Assembly: GCF_002304005.1 (NCBI RefSeq)
Contig: NZ_MRCQ01000005.1
Span: forward strand, 186,001-250,000
DNA length: 64,000 nt
Source of the DNA: Flavobacterium sp. ACN6
Lineage (GTDB): Bacteria; Bacteroidota; Bacteroidia; Flavobacteriales; Flavobacteriaceae
Reading direction: 5' to 3'
In this document: in pieces, positions 17,564-26,321 of the stretch
Position numbering within the stretch: position 1 is the stretch's first letter
How the letters are laid out: each line of letters starts with the position of its first letter
The notes under the pieces: generated by a model
Told to the model about the DNA's origin: nothing
Database searches by the model: none
Seen by the model: the letters and a program-made list of their open reading frames with translations, nothing else
Translations under genes and position numbers: made by a program

Positions 17564-17689
17564 TTACGAACATCCACAATCAGTTCCATTCCCACAGTCC
17601 TTTTTCTTTTTAGATTTAAAAAAGTACTTTTTGATCAGAAAAGCAACGGCTAATCCTAATATGGCGAAAGCTATAATTTGCTGGATCAT
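17564..17689 (-). CDS. FeoB-associated Cys-rich membrane protein
   Basis: A 41-residue protein starting at 17689: MIQQIIAFAILGLAVAFLIK, then KYFFKSKKKK, then DCGNGTDCGCS. It has one transmembrane helix, a Lys cluster and a terminal Cys-rich tail (CGxGxxCGC). This is the architecture of the small FeoB-associated Cys-rich proteins found downstream of feoB in many phyla. It begins 6 bases after the feoB stop, so it is the third gene of the operon. The Cys tail may handle ferrous iron at the cytosolic face; that role is inference. Confidence 0.85.
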   Translation of the reverse strand: MIQQIIAFAILGLAVAFLIKKYFFKSKKKKDCGNGTDCGCS

Positions 17690-17695
17690 AATTTT

Positions 17696-19795
17696 TTATT
17701 TTAATAATTGATACGCAATTAGTGCAGTAAAATAGGCTAATGCACTCATGAAGACTAACTGCATTGCCGGCCATTTCCACGAATTGGTTTCTTTTTTAGT
17801 AATTGCCAATGTACTGGCACACTGCATCGCAAAAGCATAAAACAGTAACAATGAAATTCCGGTTGGAAAATCAAATACTTTTTTTCCTGTTTCTGGACGA
17901 ATTTCTGCTGCCATTTTGCTTTTTATAGTCGATTCGTTGTCTGTGTCACCAACACTGTAAATAGTTGCAAGAGTTCCCACAAAAACTTCACGTGCAGCAA
18001 ATGAACTGATTAATGCAATTCCGATTTTCCAATCGTAACCCAAAGGCGCAATGGCAGGTTCGATTGCTCTACCCATTAATCCGATATATGAATTCTCCAG
18101 TTTTTGAGAGGCAACTTCATTTTCAAACTGAGTCTCGTCTATAGCTTTATTGGCAAATCTTTCTTTTACAATAGATTCTGCTTCATTAAAATCTTTTCCA
18201 GGTCCGTACGAAGCTAAAAACCATAAAATGACCGATATCGCCAAGATAATTTTACCCGCGCCAACAATAAAAGCTTTTGTTTTTTCAACAACATTGATTC
18301 CGACATTTTTGAAAAGCGGCATTTTATAGCTAGGCATTTCAACAACGAAATACGTTTTTGATTCCAATTTTAAAACTTTGTTCAAAATATAGGCTGATAA
18401 AATTGCTGCAAAAAAGCCTAAAACATATAAAAGCATTAAAGTTAATCCCTGAATATTTAGAAAACCAAAAAGACGTTTACTCGGAATAACCAAAGAAATA
18501 ATAATAGCATAAACTGGTAATCTGGCAGAGCAAGTCGTGAAAGGCGTTACTAGGATCGTAATAAGACGTTCTTTCCAGTTTTCGATATTTCGCGTAGCCA
18601 TAATCGCTGGAATCGCACAAGCAGTTCCCGAAATTAAAGGCACAACACTTTTTCCGGAAAGTCCGAACTTGCGCATTATTTTGTCCATTAAAAATACCAC
18701 ACGGCTCATATAACCGCTTTCTTCCAAAATAGAAATAAACAAGAACAAGAAGGCAATCTGCGGAATGAAAATAATAACACCGCCAATTCCTGGTATAATT
18801 CCCTGCGAAAGTAAATCAGTCAAAATACCGCTTGGCAGTTCTGCGGCAACCCAGCTGCTTAACGAAGCAAAAGTGCTGTCAATAAAATCCATCGGAATTG
18901 TCGACCAGCTGAAAATAGATTGGAAAATCAAAAATAAAATAGCAAAGAAAATCACATAACCCCAAACTTTATGCGTTAAAACGCGGTCCAGTTTAGCTCG
19001 GATATCTTTGGCCATCGAAGCGTCAACTTTTAAACCTTCTTTTAAAACATCATTTATAAATTGATATCTTTTAATGGTTTCTTTTTGTTGTAAACGCTTT
19101 AATTCTGAATGTGATTTGGTAAAAGTGCTTCGAACTTCATTTCGGTCTAAATTCGAAAAATTGACGTCCTGCGTAATTACCAGCCACAATTTGTACATTA
19201 ATTGATTCGGAAAAGCATGCTGTAATTTTTGAAAATATTCAGGATCAATTACAGAAGCATTTAAGCAAGGTTCGTTTGGCAGGGTTTTATAAGAAACAAT
19301 TAGTTCTTTCAATTCCTCAATTCCTAAACCTTTGCGCGAACTTACTAAAGCAATTTTGGTTTTTAGTTTTTCTTCTAAATACGGAATGTCCAAGGTAATT
19401 CCTTTTCTTTCCATACGATCAGACATATTGATAACCAAAATCGTTGGAATTTCAAGGTCTTTGATCTGTGTGTAGATCAGTAAATTTCTTTTCAGATTTT
19501 CAACATCTGTTACAACAACAGCAACATCAGGATATAATTTGTCGTTTTTGTTTAATAAAAGTTCAATAACCACGCTTTCGTCCATCGAACTGGCATTCAA
19601 ACTATACGTTCCTGGTAAATCTAGAATGTTAGCTTTTATATTATGAGTCAGTTTGCAGAACCCCATTTTTTTCTCAACCGTAATTCCGGGATAATTACCA
19701 ACCTGCTGGTTAAGACCCGTTAATTGATTGAAAACTGAAGTTTTTCCAGTGTTTGGATTCCCAATAAGGGCAACGTTTATATTTTGAACACTCAT
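17696..19795 (-). CDS. feoB: Ferrous iron transport protein B
   Basis: A 699-residue inner-membrane protein of normal FeoB length. The N-terminal G domain has GNPNTGKTSVFNQLTG (G1), YPGITVEKK (switch), LDLPGTYSL (G3) and VINMSDRMERKG (G4 NMSD). The membrane domain carries two Gate motifs: a first half with PLISGTACAIPAIMATRN and TTCSARLPVYA, and a second half with ISSFAAREVFVGTLATIY. It imports Fe2+ across the inner membrane. It overlaps feoA by one base (TAATG junction) and is followed by the Cys-rich peptide gene. Confidence 0.96.
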   Translation of the reverse strand: MSVQNINVALIGNPNTGKTSVFNQLTGLNQQVGNYPGITVEKKMGFCKLTHNIKANILDLPGTYSLNASSMDESVVIELLLNKNDKLYPDVAVVVTDVENLKRNLLIYTQIKDLEIPTILVINMSDRMERKGITLDIPYLEEKLKTKIALVSSRKGLGIEELKELIVSYKTLPNEPCLNASVIDPEYFQKLQHAFPNQLMYKLWLVITQDVNFSNLDRNEVRSTFTKSHSELKRLQQKETIKRYQFINDVLKEGLKVDASMAKDIRAKLDRVLTHKVWGYVIFFAILFLIFQSIFSWSTIPMDFIDSTFASLSSWVAAELPSGILTDLLSQGIIPGIGGVIIFIPQIAFLFLFISILEESGYMSRVVFLMDKIMRKFGLSGKSVVPLISGTACAIPAIMATRNIENWKERLITILVTPFTTCSARLPVYAIIISLVIPSKRLFGFLNIQGLTLMLLYVLGFFAAILSAYILNKVLKLESKTYFVVEMPSYKMPLFKNVGINVVEKTKAFIVGAGKIILAISVILWFLASYGPGKDFNEAESIVKERFANKAIDETQFENEVASQKLENSYIGLMGRAIEPAIAPLGYDWKIGIALISSFAAREVFVGTLATIYSVGDTDNESTIKSKMAAEIRPETGKKVFDFPTGISLLLFYAFAMQCASTLAITKKETNSWKWPAMQLVFMSALAYFTALIAYQLLK

Positions 19796-20034
19796 TACAA
19801 ATTGTTTTTGATAAGTTCAACTTCAATTTCACGAGCGGTTTCAATACGAATCGCGACATGCGAACCGTTAATGTCCAAATATAAAGGATCTCCAAAAGGG
19901 GCAATCTGCAGTAATTCAACTAAGCTGCCAGGAAGACAACCCATTTCTAATAATTTAAGTGGAATAAGATCGATATCAAAATCTTTGATAATGGCTTTCT
20001 CGCCTTTTTTCAGAGTGTGGATTGTATTTTGCAA
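19795..20034 (-). CDS. feoA: Ferrous iron transport protein A
   Basis: A 79-residue SH3-like FeoA domain protein: KKGEKAIIKDFDIDLIPLKL, LEMGCLPGSLVELLQIAPFG and GSHVAIRIETAREIEVEL. The LxxMGxxPG and VAIR motifs are diagnostic. FeoA is cytosolic and is thought to modulate FeoB activity. It is the first gene of feoA-feoB-Cys-rich peptide, with a candidate promoter 26 bases upstream. Confidence 0.94.
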   Translation of the reverse strand: MQNTIHTLKKGEKAIIKDFDIDLIPLKLLEMGCLPGSLVELLQIAPFGDPLYLDINGSHVAIRIETAREIEVELIKNNL

Positions 20035-20039
20035 GCTTA

Positions 20040-20067
20040 TTTAGATTGAATTTAGATTGCAAAAGTA
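20040..20067 (-). promoter_or_regulatory. Candidate feo promoter with a direct repeat
   Basis: On the reverse strand, TACTTTTG (20067-20060) fits TAnnTTTG. A CTTG resembling the -33 box lies 18 bases upstream, at 20089-20086. Just downstream, AATCTAAA occurs twice at an 11-base period (20058-20051 and 20047-20040), overlapping where an iron-responsive repressor could act. That role is inference. Confidence 0.4.
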
Positions 20068-20137
20068 GACAATTATTCTTTATTTCAAGGCATTTAACAC
20101 TTGCTCAAATGCTAAATGTTTCTAAAAATAAGGCTTT

Positions 20138-20803
20138 TTACTCTTTTGAGAGGAAATCAATATCTTCCAAAAGACGTTTGATGTCTTCTTTGTTTGTTCC
20201 GTCATAAAAACCTCTAACACGTCTTTTTTGATCAACCAAAACAAAATTCTCGGTATGAACCATATCGTACAATTGATCTGGGCGTCCAAGCTTTACTGCC
20301 AAATAGGATTTTCTGGCCATTTTGTAAATGTCTTTTTTATCGCCGGTAACCAAATTCCACTTGCTGTCTACAACGCCGTATTTAATTGCATAAGCTTTTA
20401 AAACAGAAACGCTGTCCACTTCTGGAAAAACCGTATGAGAAAGCAGCATAACTTTTGGATTGTTCAAAACAGCCTTTTGAACATCTACAAGATTCGTTGA
20501 CATTTTAGGGCAGATCGAACCGCAGGTGGTAAAAAAGAAATCGGCAACATAGATTTTTCCTTCGTAATTTTTCTGCGTAATCGTATCGCCATTTTGGTTT
20601 ACAAATGAAAAATCGGCAATTGTGTGGTATTTGCTTTTATATTGAACCGTACTATCGACTAACTCAGGATTTACATCGGCTGGATTATAAATTGGCAGTG
20701 TCTTTTTAGGTTTTAATGCCGAATAAAACAAAGATATCGTAACAACCGAAAACAGTATTAAAACAATAAAGAATTTGCGGTATTTATATAAAAGCGATTT
20801 CAT
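20138..20803 (-). CDS. SCO1/SenC family protein
   Basis: From the ATG at 20803 the product has 221 residues. An upstream ATG at 20821 is less likely because a -7 box overlaps it. An N-terminal membrane helix (about 8-28) anchors a thioredoxin-fold domain. The copper-binding Cys pair is in DFFFTTCGSICPKMSTNL (CxxxC), and the His ligand is in YDMVHTENFVLVD. SCO proteins deliver copper to the CuA site of cytochrome c oxidase or act as thiol-disulfide reductases in its assembly. It is divergent from the M13 peptidase genes and lies 104 bases upstream of feoA. Confidence 0.92.
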   Translation of the reverse strand: MKSLLYKYRKFFIVLILFSVVTISLFYSALKPKKTLPIYNPADVNPELVDSTVQYKSKYHTIADFSFVNQNGDTITQKNYEGKIYVADFFFTTCGSICPKMSTNLVDVQKAVLNNPKVMLLSHTVFPEVDSVSVLKAYAIKYGVVDSKWNLVTGDKKDIYKMARKSYLAVKLGRPDQLYDMVHTENFVLVDQKRRVRGFYDGTNKEDIKRLLEDIDFLSKE

Positions 20804-20818
20804 AAAAATAATTTGGCG

Positions 20819-20826
20819 CAAAAGTA
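20819..20826 (-). promoter_or_regulatory. Candidate -7 box for the SCO gene
   Basis: TACTTTTG on the reverse strand lies 15 bases before the ATG at 20803 and matches TAnnTTTG. It overlaps the upstream ATG at 20821, which argues against that start. Confidence 0.45.
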
Positions 20827-20995
20827 CAAAAAGGAGATTTTAAAAACTTTACTCCAATATTTTTTAACAGGCTTTTGTAACATTTATTACGAAGATGTAT
20901 ACTAATGAAAAAGTTTTAAATTGCTAGCTGTGAAATTTATGCTTGTTTTTGATTTTGCAGTTAGGATTTTAACATAATTTTTAAAATAATAACAA

Positions 20996-21003
20996 TATGT
21001 TTG
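20996..21003 (+). promoter_or_regulatory. Candidate -7 box of the first M13 peptidase gene
   Basis: TATGTTTG matches TAnnTTTG, 26 bases before the ATG at 21030. The surrounding bases, AATAATAACAATATGTTTGT, are repeated before the second copy of the gene (23226-23233). Conservation between the duplicates supports a functional site. Confidence 0.55.
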
Positions 21004-21029
21004 TATTTTCCACTAAACTATAAACTTTT

Positions 21030-23090
21030 ATGAAAAAACAATTTGCTAAACCTGTGTTTGGTGTATTATCTGCAATTTTTTCAATGACTGCAGTTCAAGC
21101 ACAAGAGACAGCTTCTAAAGAACCGGGTATCAATGTATCTTACATGGATAAGAAAATCAGTCCAAGTCAGGATTTCTTTAAATTTGTAAACGGAACTTGG
21201 CTTGAAAAAACAGAAATTCCGAGCGACCGTACAACATGGGGAAGTTTTAATGAGCTGATCAAAAGAACGGACAAAGATGTAATGACGGTTTTAAAAGACG
21301 CGTCGAAAAACCCAAAATACAAATCAAATACAGATCAGGGAAAAGCAGTTAATTTATTTAGCACCTATTTAGATACGATTGGAAGAGATAAAAAAGGAAT
21401 CGAACCGCTAAAACCTTATCTGAAAAAAATCGATGCCATTAAAAATGTTGCCGATTTACAGAAATATTTGGTGGAAATGGAAAAAGAAGGCGGTTCTGGA
21501 TTTTTCGGTATCTACATTGGAGCTGATGATAAAAACAGTTCTAAAAATTCCGTAAATCTTGCTCCAAGCGGACTTGGACTTCCTGACAAGGATTATTATA
21601 TTTCTGATGATAAAGACTCTAAAGAAAAACGTGCAAAATACGAATTGCATGTGGCAAGAATGCTTCAGTTTATTGGAGAATCTCCAGAGAAAGCAAAACA
21701 AAGCGCTGCCGAAATTTTAGCTTTGGAAACAGAATTGTCGCAGCCGAGATTAAACAGAGTTGAACAAAGAGACAGCCGTTTGCAATACAACCCAATGACT
21801 GTTGCTGATATTCAAAAACTGACACCGGCAATTAAATGGAACGAATATTTCTCTGGTTTAGGAATTACGAAATTAGATTCAGTAATTGTGAGCGAACCAA
21901 AATATATGAAGGCGCTGCAAACTGTTTTTACTGAAAACAAAGTAGGAGCGTGGAAAGAATATTTGAAATGGGATTTACTAAACGGTGCGAGTGGACAATT
22001 ATCTACAGCACTTGATGACGCCCGTTTTGACTTTTACAGCAAAACTTTAAGAGGAGCTATCAAACAACTTCCAGCTGAAGAAAGAGCGCTTAATATCATA
22101 AATAGTACGGTTGGTGAGGCTTTAGGTAAATTGTATGTAGAGAAATTATTTCCTGCTGAAGCAAAAGAGAAAGCGCAGAAAATGATCCAAAATGTGATTT
22201 TGGCTTATAAAAATAGAATCAATTCTTTGACCTGGATGTCTCCTGAAACAAAAGTGAAAGCGGTTGAAAAATTAAACAAAATTACGATCAAAATCGGATA
22301 TCCTGATAAATGGAAAGACTATTCTGCTTTAACAATGAAGAGTGTTTCTGAAGGTGGAACTTACTTTGATAACATGAAAAATTTATCAAAATGGAGCTTT
22401 AAAAAAAGTATTGATAAATTAAGTAAACCAGTTGATAAAACAGAATGGGGAATGTCTCCTCAAACGGTAAATGCTTATTATAATCCGTCTTATAACGAAA
22501 TTGTATTTCCAGCAGCAATCTTACAGCCGCCATTTTACAATTACCAAGCTGACGAAGCGGTTAATTATGGTGGAATTGGTGCGGTAATCGGACATGAAAT
22601 TTCTCATGGATTTGATGATTCTGGTGCACGCTACAACGCTGATGGAAATTTAGTTGACTGGTGGACAGAAGAAGATTTGAAACAATTTACAGTTTTAGGT
22701 ACAGATTTAGCCAATCAATACAGCGCTCTTGAGCCATTGCCTGGAGTTCACGTTGATGGTAATTTTACTTTAGGTGAAAACATTGGAGATTTAGGCGGAA
22801 TCAATGCGGCTTATGATGGTTTACAATTGTATTTAAAAGAAAATGGTAATCCAGGATTAATTGACGGATTTACACCAGAACAACGTTTCTTTATTTCTTG
22901 GGCTACTGTTTGGAGAACAAAAACAAGAGACGAAGCGATTAAAAATCAAGTAAAAACAGATCCACACTCGCCGGGAATGTACCGTGCGTATGTGCCAATT
23001 CAAAATGTAGATGCTTTCTACAAAGCTTTCGATATCAAGAAAGGCGATAAAATGTATGTTGAACCAGAAAAACGAGTTAAAATCTGGTAG
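21030..23090 (+). CDS. M13 family metallopeptidase (neprilysin/PepO-like), first tandem copy
   Basis: A 686-residue secreted peptidase; the signal peptide ends at VQAQE. The N-terminal domain has MDKKISPSQDFFKFVNGTWL and is followed by the long helical M13_N part. The catalytic domain contains NEIVFPAAILQPPFYN, the zinc motif GHEISHGFDDSGARYN (HExxH) and FTLGENIGDLGGIN, which supplies the third zinc ligand Glu. The C-terminus ends EKRVKIW, typical of the family. It cleaves peptides in the periplasm or outside the cell. It is adjacent to a close paralogue of identical length at 23260-25320, separated by a terminator. Confidence 0.95.
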   Translation: MKKQFAKPVFGVLSAIFSMTAVQAQETASKEPGINVSYMDKKISPSQDFFKFVNGTWLEKTEIPSDRTTWGSFNELIKRTDKDVMTVLKDASKNPKYKSNTDQGKAVNLFSTYLDTIGRDKKGIEPLKPYLKKIDAIKNVADLQKYLVEMEKEGGSGFFGIYIGADDKNSSKNSVNLAPSGLGLPDKDYYISDDKDSKEKRAKYELHVARMLQFIGESPEKAKQSAAEILALETELSQPRLNRVEQRDSRLQYNPMTVADIQKLTPAIKWNEYFSGLGITKLDSVIVSEPKYMKALQTVFTENKVGAWKEYLKWDLLNGASGQLSTALDDARFDFYSKTLRGAIKQLPAEERALNIINSTVGEALGKLYVEKLFPAEAKEKAQKMIQNVILAYKNRINSLTWMSPETKVKAVEKLNKITIKIGYPDKWKDYSALTMKSVSEGGTYFDNMKNLSKWSFKKSIDKLSKPVDKTEWGMSPQTVNAYYNPSYNEIVFPAAILQPPFYNYQADEAVNYGGIGAVIGHEISHGFDDSGARYNADGNLVDWWTEEDLKQFTVLGTDLANQYSALEPLPGVHVDGNFTLGENIGDLGGINAAYDGLQLYLKENGNPGLIDGFTPEQRFFISWATVWRTKTRDEAIKNQVKTDPHSPGMYRAYVPIQNVDAFYKAFDIKKGDKMYVEPEKRVKIW

Positions 23091-23108
23091 TAGAATCATT
23101 ATAGAATG

Positions 23109-23140
23109 AAAAAACGGCGCTTAATTAAGTGCCGTTTTTT
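23109..23140 (+). terminator. Terminator between the two M13 genes
   Basis: AAAAAACGGC and GCCGTTTTTT arms enclose GCTTAATTAAGT. It lies 18 bases after the stop of the first copy, so the two genes are transcribed separately. Confidence 0.85.
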
Positions 23141-23225
23141 ATGGATTTAAAATGCCGGCAAATTAAATTATATTCCTACAATTAATTATTCGGAAATTTT
23201 AACATATTATTCAAAATAATAACAA

Positions 23226-23233
23226 TATGTTTG
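23226..23233 (+). promoter_or_regulatory. Candidate -7 box of the second M13 peptidase gene
   Basis: TATGTTTG within the same AATAATAACAATATGTTTGT context as the first copy, again 26 bases before the ATG. The duplicated unit therefore included the promoter. Confidence 0.55.
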
Positions 23234-23259
23234 TAATTACACTAAAACGTTAAATAAAA

Positions 23260-25320
23260 ATGATAAAAAAGCTTTCAAAACCTATGTTTTGTGTAGTTTC
23301 TGCAATGTTTTCATTAACAGCAGTACACGCACAAAATGCAAAGCCAAAGGAACCAGGAATTAATGTTTCCAACATGGATCCTAAAATTAGTGCAAGTCAG
23401 GATTTTTTCCGTTATGTAAACGGTGCCTGGTTAGATAAAACAGAGATCCCGAGTGATCGTAATTCTTGGGGGAGTTTTAACGAACTGCGCCAGAAGACAG
23501 ATACCGATGCACTCGCTATTTTAAAAGCGGCTTCGAAAGATCCAAAATATAAATCAAATACAGATCAAGGTAAGGCAATTGCATTATTCAATACTATTTT
23601 GGATACTGTTGGAAGAAATAAAAGAGGTATTACACCGCTTCAGCCTTATTTGAAAAAAATCGATGCCATTAAAAATGTGGCGGATCTTCAAAATTATATA
23701 ACCGAAATGCAGCTTGCGGGCGGTTCTGGTTTCTTTGGAGTTTACGTTGGTGCTGATGCTAAAAATAGTAACAAAAGCACCGTTAACCTTGGTCCAGGAA
23801 GTTTAGGTTTATCTGATAAGGATTATTACAACGCTGATGATAAAGATTCTAAAGAAAAACGTGAAAAATACGAAGATCACGTTGCCAGAATGCTGCAATA
23901 CATTGGTGAATCTCCTGCAAAAGCAAAGGAAAGCGCAAAACAAATTTTGGCTTTAGAAGTTGAAATGTCTGCGCCAAGATTGGACCGTGTGGAGAGAAGA
24001 GACAGAAGAAAACAATACAATCCAACTGCTGTTGCAGATTTGAAAAAAAATACGCCTTCTATTCAATGGGAAAAATATTTCACAGGAATCGGAATGGCAA
24101 AATTAGATACTGTAAATGTGGCACAGCCCCGTTACATGATCGCTTTGGAAAAAACTTTTACTGAAAAGAAAGTAGAGGCTTGGAAAGAGTATTTGAAATG
24201 GTCATTATTAAACAGATCTGCTTCAACTTTAAGTACAGAGATTGAAAATGCCAATTTTGATTTCTACGGAAAAACATTAACTGGAGCTTTAAAACAGCGT
24301 CCGCGCGAAGAAGTAGCTTTGCAGGTAATCAACGGAGCAACGGGAGAAGCTTTAGGAAAATTATATGTAGAAAAATTATTTCCTGCTGAAGCAAAAGCAA
24401 AAGCGAAAGACATGATTGCTAATGTAATGCTGGCTTATGAAAACAGAATCAATGCGCTGCCTTGGATGTCAAAAGAGACGAAAGTAAAAGCCATTGAGAA
24501 ACTAAACAAATTGACGGTTAAGATTGGATATCCTGATAAATGGAAAGATTATTCAAAACTAGAACTTAAAAATGTCAATGAAGGCGGTACTTATTTTGAT
24601 AATATGAAAAATTTATCAAAATGGTCTTATTCTGAAGCCTTAGCAAAATTGGGTAAACCAGTTGATAAAACAGAGTGGGGAATGTCTCCGCAAACGGTTA
24701 ATGCTTATTTCAACCCTTCTTATAACGAAATTGTATTCCCAGCAGCAATTTTACAGCCTCCTTTCTATAATTATCAAGCGGACGAAGCAGTTAATTATGG
24801 CGGAATTGGAGCAGTAATTGGTCACGAAATCTCTCATGGTTTTGATGATTCAGGAGCACGATACAATGCTGATGGAAACTTAGTGGACTGGTGGACGCCA
24901 GAAGATTTAAAACAATTTACGGTTCTTGGAGGTGAATTAGCGGCACAATACAGTGCATTAGAACCGCTTCCTGGAATCTTTGTTGATGGTAAGTTTACTT
25001 TAGGTGAAAATATTGGAGATTTGGGAGGTATTAATGCTGCTTATGATGGTTTGCAATTGTATTTGAAAAAGAATGGAAATCCAGGTTTGATCGATGGATT
25101 TACTCCAGAACAACGATTTTTTATCTCTTGGGCTACAGTTTGGAGAACAAAATCTCGTGACGAAGCGATCAAAAGTCAGGTGAAAACAGATCCGCATTCT
25201 CCAGGAATGTATAGAGCTGTCGTGCCAATTAAAAACTTAGATTCTTTCTATGAGGTATTTGGAATTAAAAAAGGAGAACCTATGTATTTAGAACCAGAAA
25301 AGAGAGTTAAAATCTGGTAA
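23260..25320 (+). CDS. M13 family metallopeptidase, second tandem copy
   Basis: A 686-residue paralogue of the preceding gene with the same signal peptide layout (ending VHAQN), HExxH motif (GHEISHGFDDSGARYN) and FTLGENIGDLGGIN. The last 200 residues are almost identical to copy one. Residues about 230-360 have diverged more, for example RLDRVERRDRRKQYNPTAVA versus RLNRVEQRDSRLQYNPMTVA. Both active sites are intact, so the duplicates are probably both functional and may differ in peptide preference. It has its own promoter-like box and terminator. Confidence 0.95.
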   Translation: MIKKLSKPMFCVVSAMFSLTAVHAQNAKPKEPGINVSNMDPKISASQDFFRYVNGAWLDKTEIPSDRNSWGSFNELRQKTDTDALAILKAASKDPKYKSNTDQGKAIALFNTILDTVGRNKRGITPLQPYLKKIDAIKNVADLQNYITEMQLAGGSGFFGVYVGADAKNSNKSTVNLGPGSLGLSDKDYYNADDKDSKEKREKYEDHVARMLQYIGESPAKAKESAKQILALEVEMSAPRLDRVERRDRRKQYNPTAVADLKKNTPSIQWEKYFTGIGMAKLDTVNVAQPRYMIALEKTFTEKKVEAWKEYLKWSLLNRSASTLSTEIENANFDFYGKTLTGALKQRPREEVALQVINGATGEALGKLYVEKLFPAEAKAKAKDMIANVMLAYENRINALPWMSKETKVKAIEKLNKLTVKIGYPDKWKDYSKLELKNVNEGGTYFDNMKNLSKWSYSEALAKLGKPVDKTEWGMSPQTVNAYFNPSYNEIVFPAAILQPPFYNYQADEAVNYGGIGAVIGHEISHGFDDSGARYNADGNLVDWWTPEDLKQFTVLGGELAAQYSALEPLPGIFVDGKFTLGENIGDLGGINAAYDGLQLYLKKNGNPGLIDGFTPEQRFFISWATVWRTKSRDEAIKSQVKTDPHSPGMYRAVVPIKNLDSFYEVFGIKKGEPMYLEPEKRVKIW

Positions 25321-25338
25321 TTTAGATTCTATGATATT

Positions 25339-25375
25339 AAAATGGGCTGTCTCGAATTGAGACAGCCCATTTTTT
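25339..25375 (+). terminator. Terminator of the second M13 gene
   Basis: AAAATGGGCTGTCTC pairs perfectly with GAGACAGCCCATTTT around GAATT, followed by more T. Confidence 0.9.
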
Positions 25376-25424
25376 ATAATTATCTAGTTTTGTGAATGGA
25401 AATTAAGATTATCATTTTTCCATA

Positions 25425-25911
25425 TCTGTTCCGTAGGAACATTTCATTGGTAAAAAACAAATATTGGCCATCCATGTATGATTCGTGGCTGCGTTTGATT
25501 TTGCCAGCATCATTTTTCTATATCTTTTTATCATTTCTTAGGAATGTTTCATTGGTAGAAAAAAAATAGTAACAAGTCTCATTTACGTTCTGTAGGAACG
25601 TTTGATATGTTTGATTGTCAAAGAAATTAGGATGTCAAACGTTCCTATGGAACGTAAAAAAAATCATAAAATATAAATTTTCTACCGTTGAAATGTTCCT
25701 ACGGAACAGAGATATATATAAATAGAAAAACGGCGCCAATGCAGCGCCGTTTTTGTTTTTTTGTACTAAGTCCCGGAGGGACGCAATATTTATAGAATAT
25801 TTATTTTTTAGTTCTAAACCCCGTAGGGGTGATATTTGACGTAAAATTTCGCTCCTATGGAGCTTTAATTCATAATGAAAAATTAACTATAAATATGCCG
25901 TTCCGATGGAA
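25425..25911. repeat. Cluster of REP-like palindromes
   Basis: At least eight short GC-rich palindromes in an AT-rich gap. Two subtypes are recognisable: GTTCCGTAGGAAC/GTTCCTATGGAAC-type hairpins (about 25429, 25586, 25640, 25695) and hairpins bearing the CTATAAATAT tail. The second subtype is represented by TCCCGGAGGGACGCAATATT then TATAG at about 25770, CCCCGTAGGGG at 25820, GCTCCTATGGAGC at 25851, and CTATAAATATGCCGTTCCGA at 25888. The last abuts the stop codon of the cytochrome c gene. The same tail occurs around the transposase at 33-34.6 kb. A separate hairpin, AAAAACGGCGC/GCGCCGTTTTT (25726-25754), also lies here and resembles a terminator. Confidence 0.8.
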
Positions 25912-26310
25912 CTATTTCAAATAACTGTAAATATAAACCTCAATAGCTTTTAATTCTTCATCAGACATCGCCTGCGTTATTGGGAAGTTTGTTTTCATCA
26001 CCGCAAACTGACTCGGATCTACAATGGGTTCGGCATTTCCTTTTAAAAAAGTGACCATATCGCCCTTTTTGTCTTTGTAGATTTTGGCAATTTCCTTAAT
26101 GCTTGGTCCAATCACTTTTTGATCCGGCTGATGGCATGCAAAGCAATTTCCAGTTCCTTCAAAAATTTGTTTTCCCAATTCTTCTGGTGTTTTGGCTTTC
26201 GCCGATTCTCCTTCAGAATACGATTCCGTTGTCTGATCTGTTTTTTCAGAACCCTCTTTTTTACAAGAGGCAAAAGCTAAAACAGCAGCTAAAAATACTG
26301 CTTTATTCAT
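25912..26310 (-). CDS. Cytochrome c (class I) lipoprotein
   Basis: A 132-residue protein with a lipobox (FASC, Cys about 16) and a Glu/Lys/Ser-rich linker. A mono-heme cytochrome c domain follows (about 45-132): GKQIFEGTGNCFACHQPDQK has the CxxCH heme site (CFACH), followed by VIGPSIKEIA and a likely Met ligand near MKTNFPITQAMSDEELKAIE. It should be an outer- or inner-membrane-anchored periplasmic electron carrier. The stop codon is flush with a REP-like palindrome. The next gene on the strand (26322) is 11 bases upstream. Confidence 0.9.
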   Translation of the reverse strand: MNKAVFLAAVLAFASCKKEGSEKTDQTTESYSEGESAKAKTPEELGKQIFEGTGNCFACHQPDQKVIGPSIKEIAKIYKDKKGDMVTFLKGNAEPIVDPSQFAVMKTNFPITQAMSDEELKAIEVYIYSYLK

Positions 26311-26321
26311 ATTTTAATGTA

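Noticed and set aside
25726..25754. Terminator of an unseen gene in the REP cluster
   Set aside because: The hairpin AAAAACGGCGC/GCGCCGTTTTT is good, but no gene ends near it; kept only as part of the repeat cluster.
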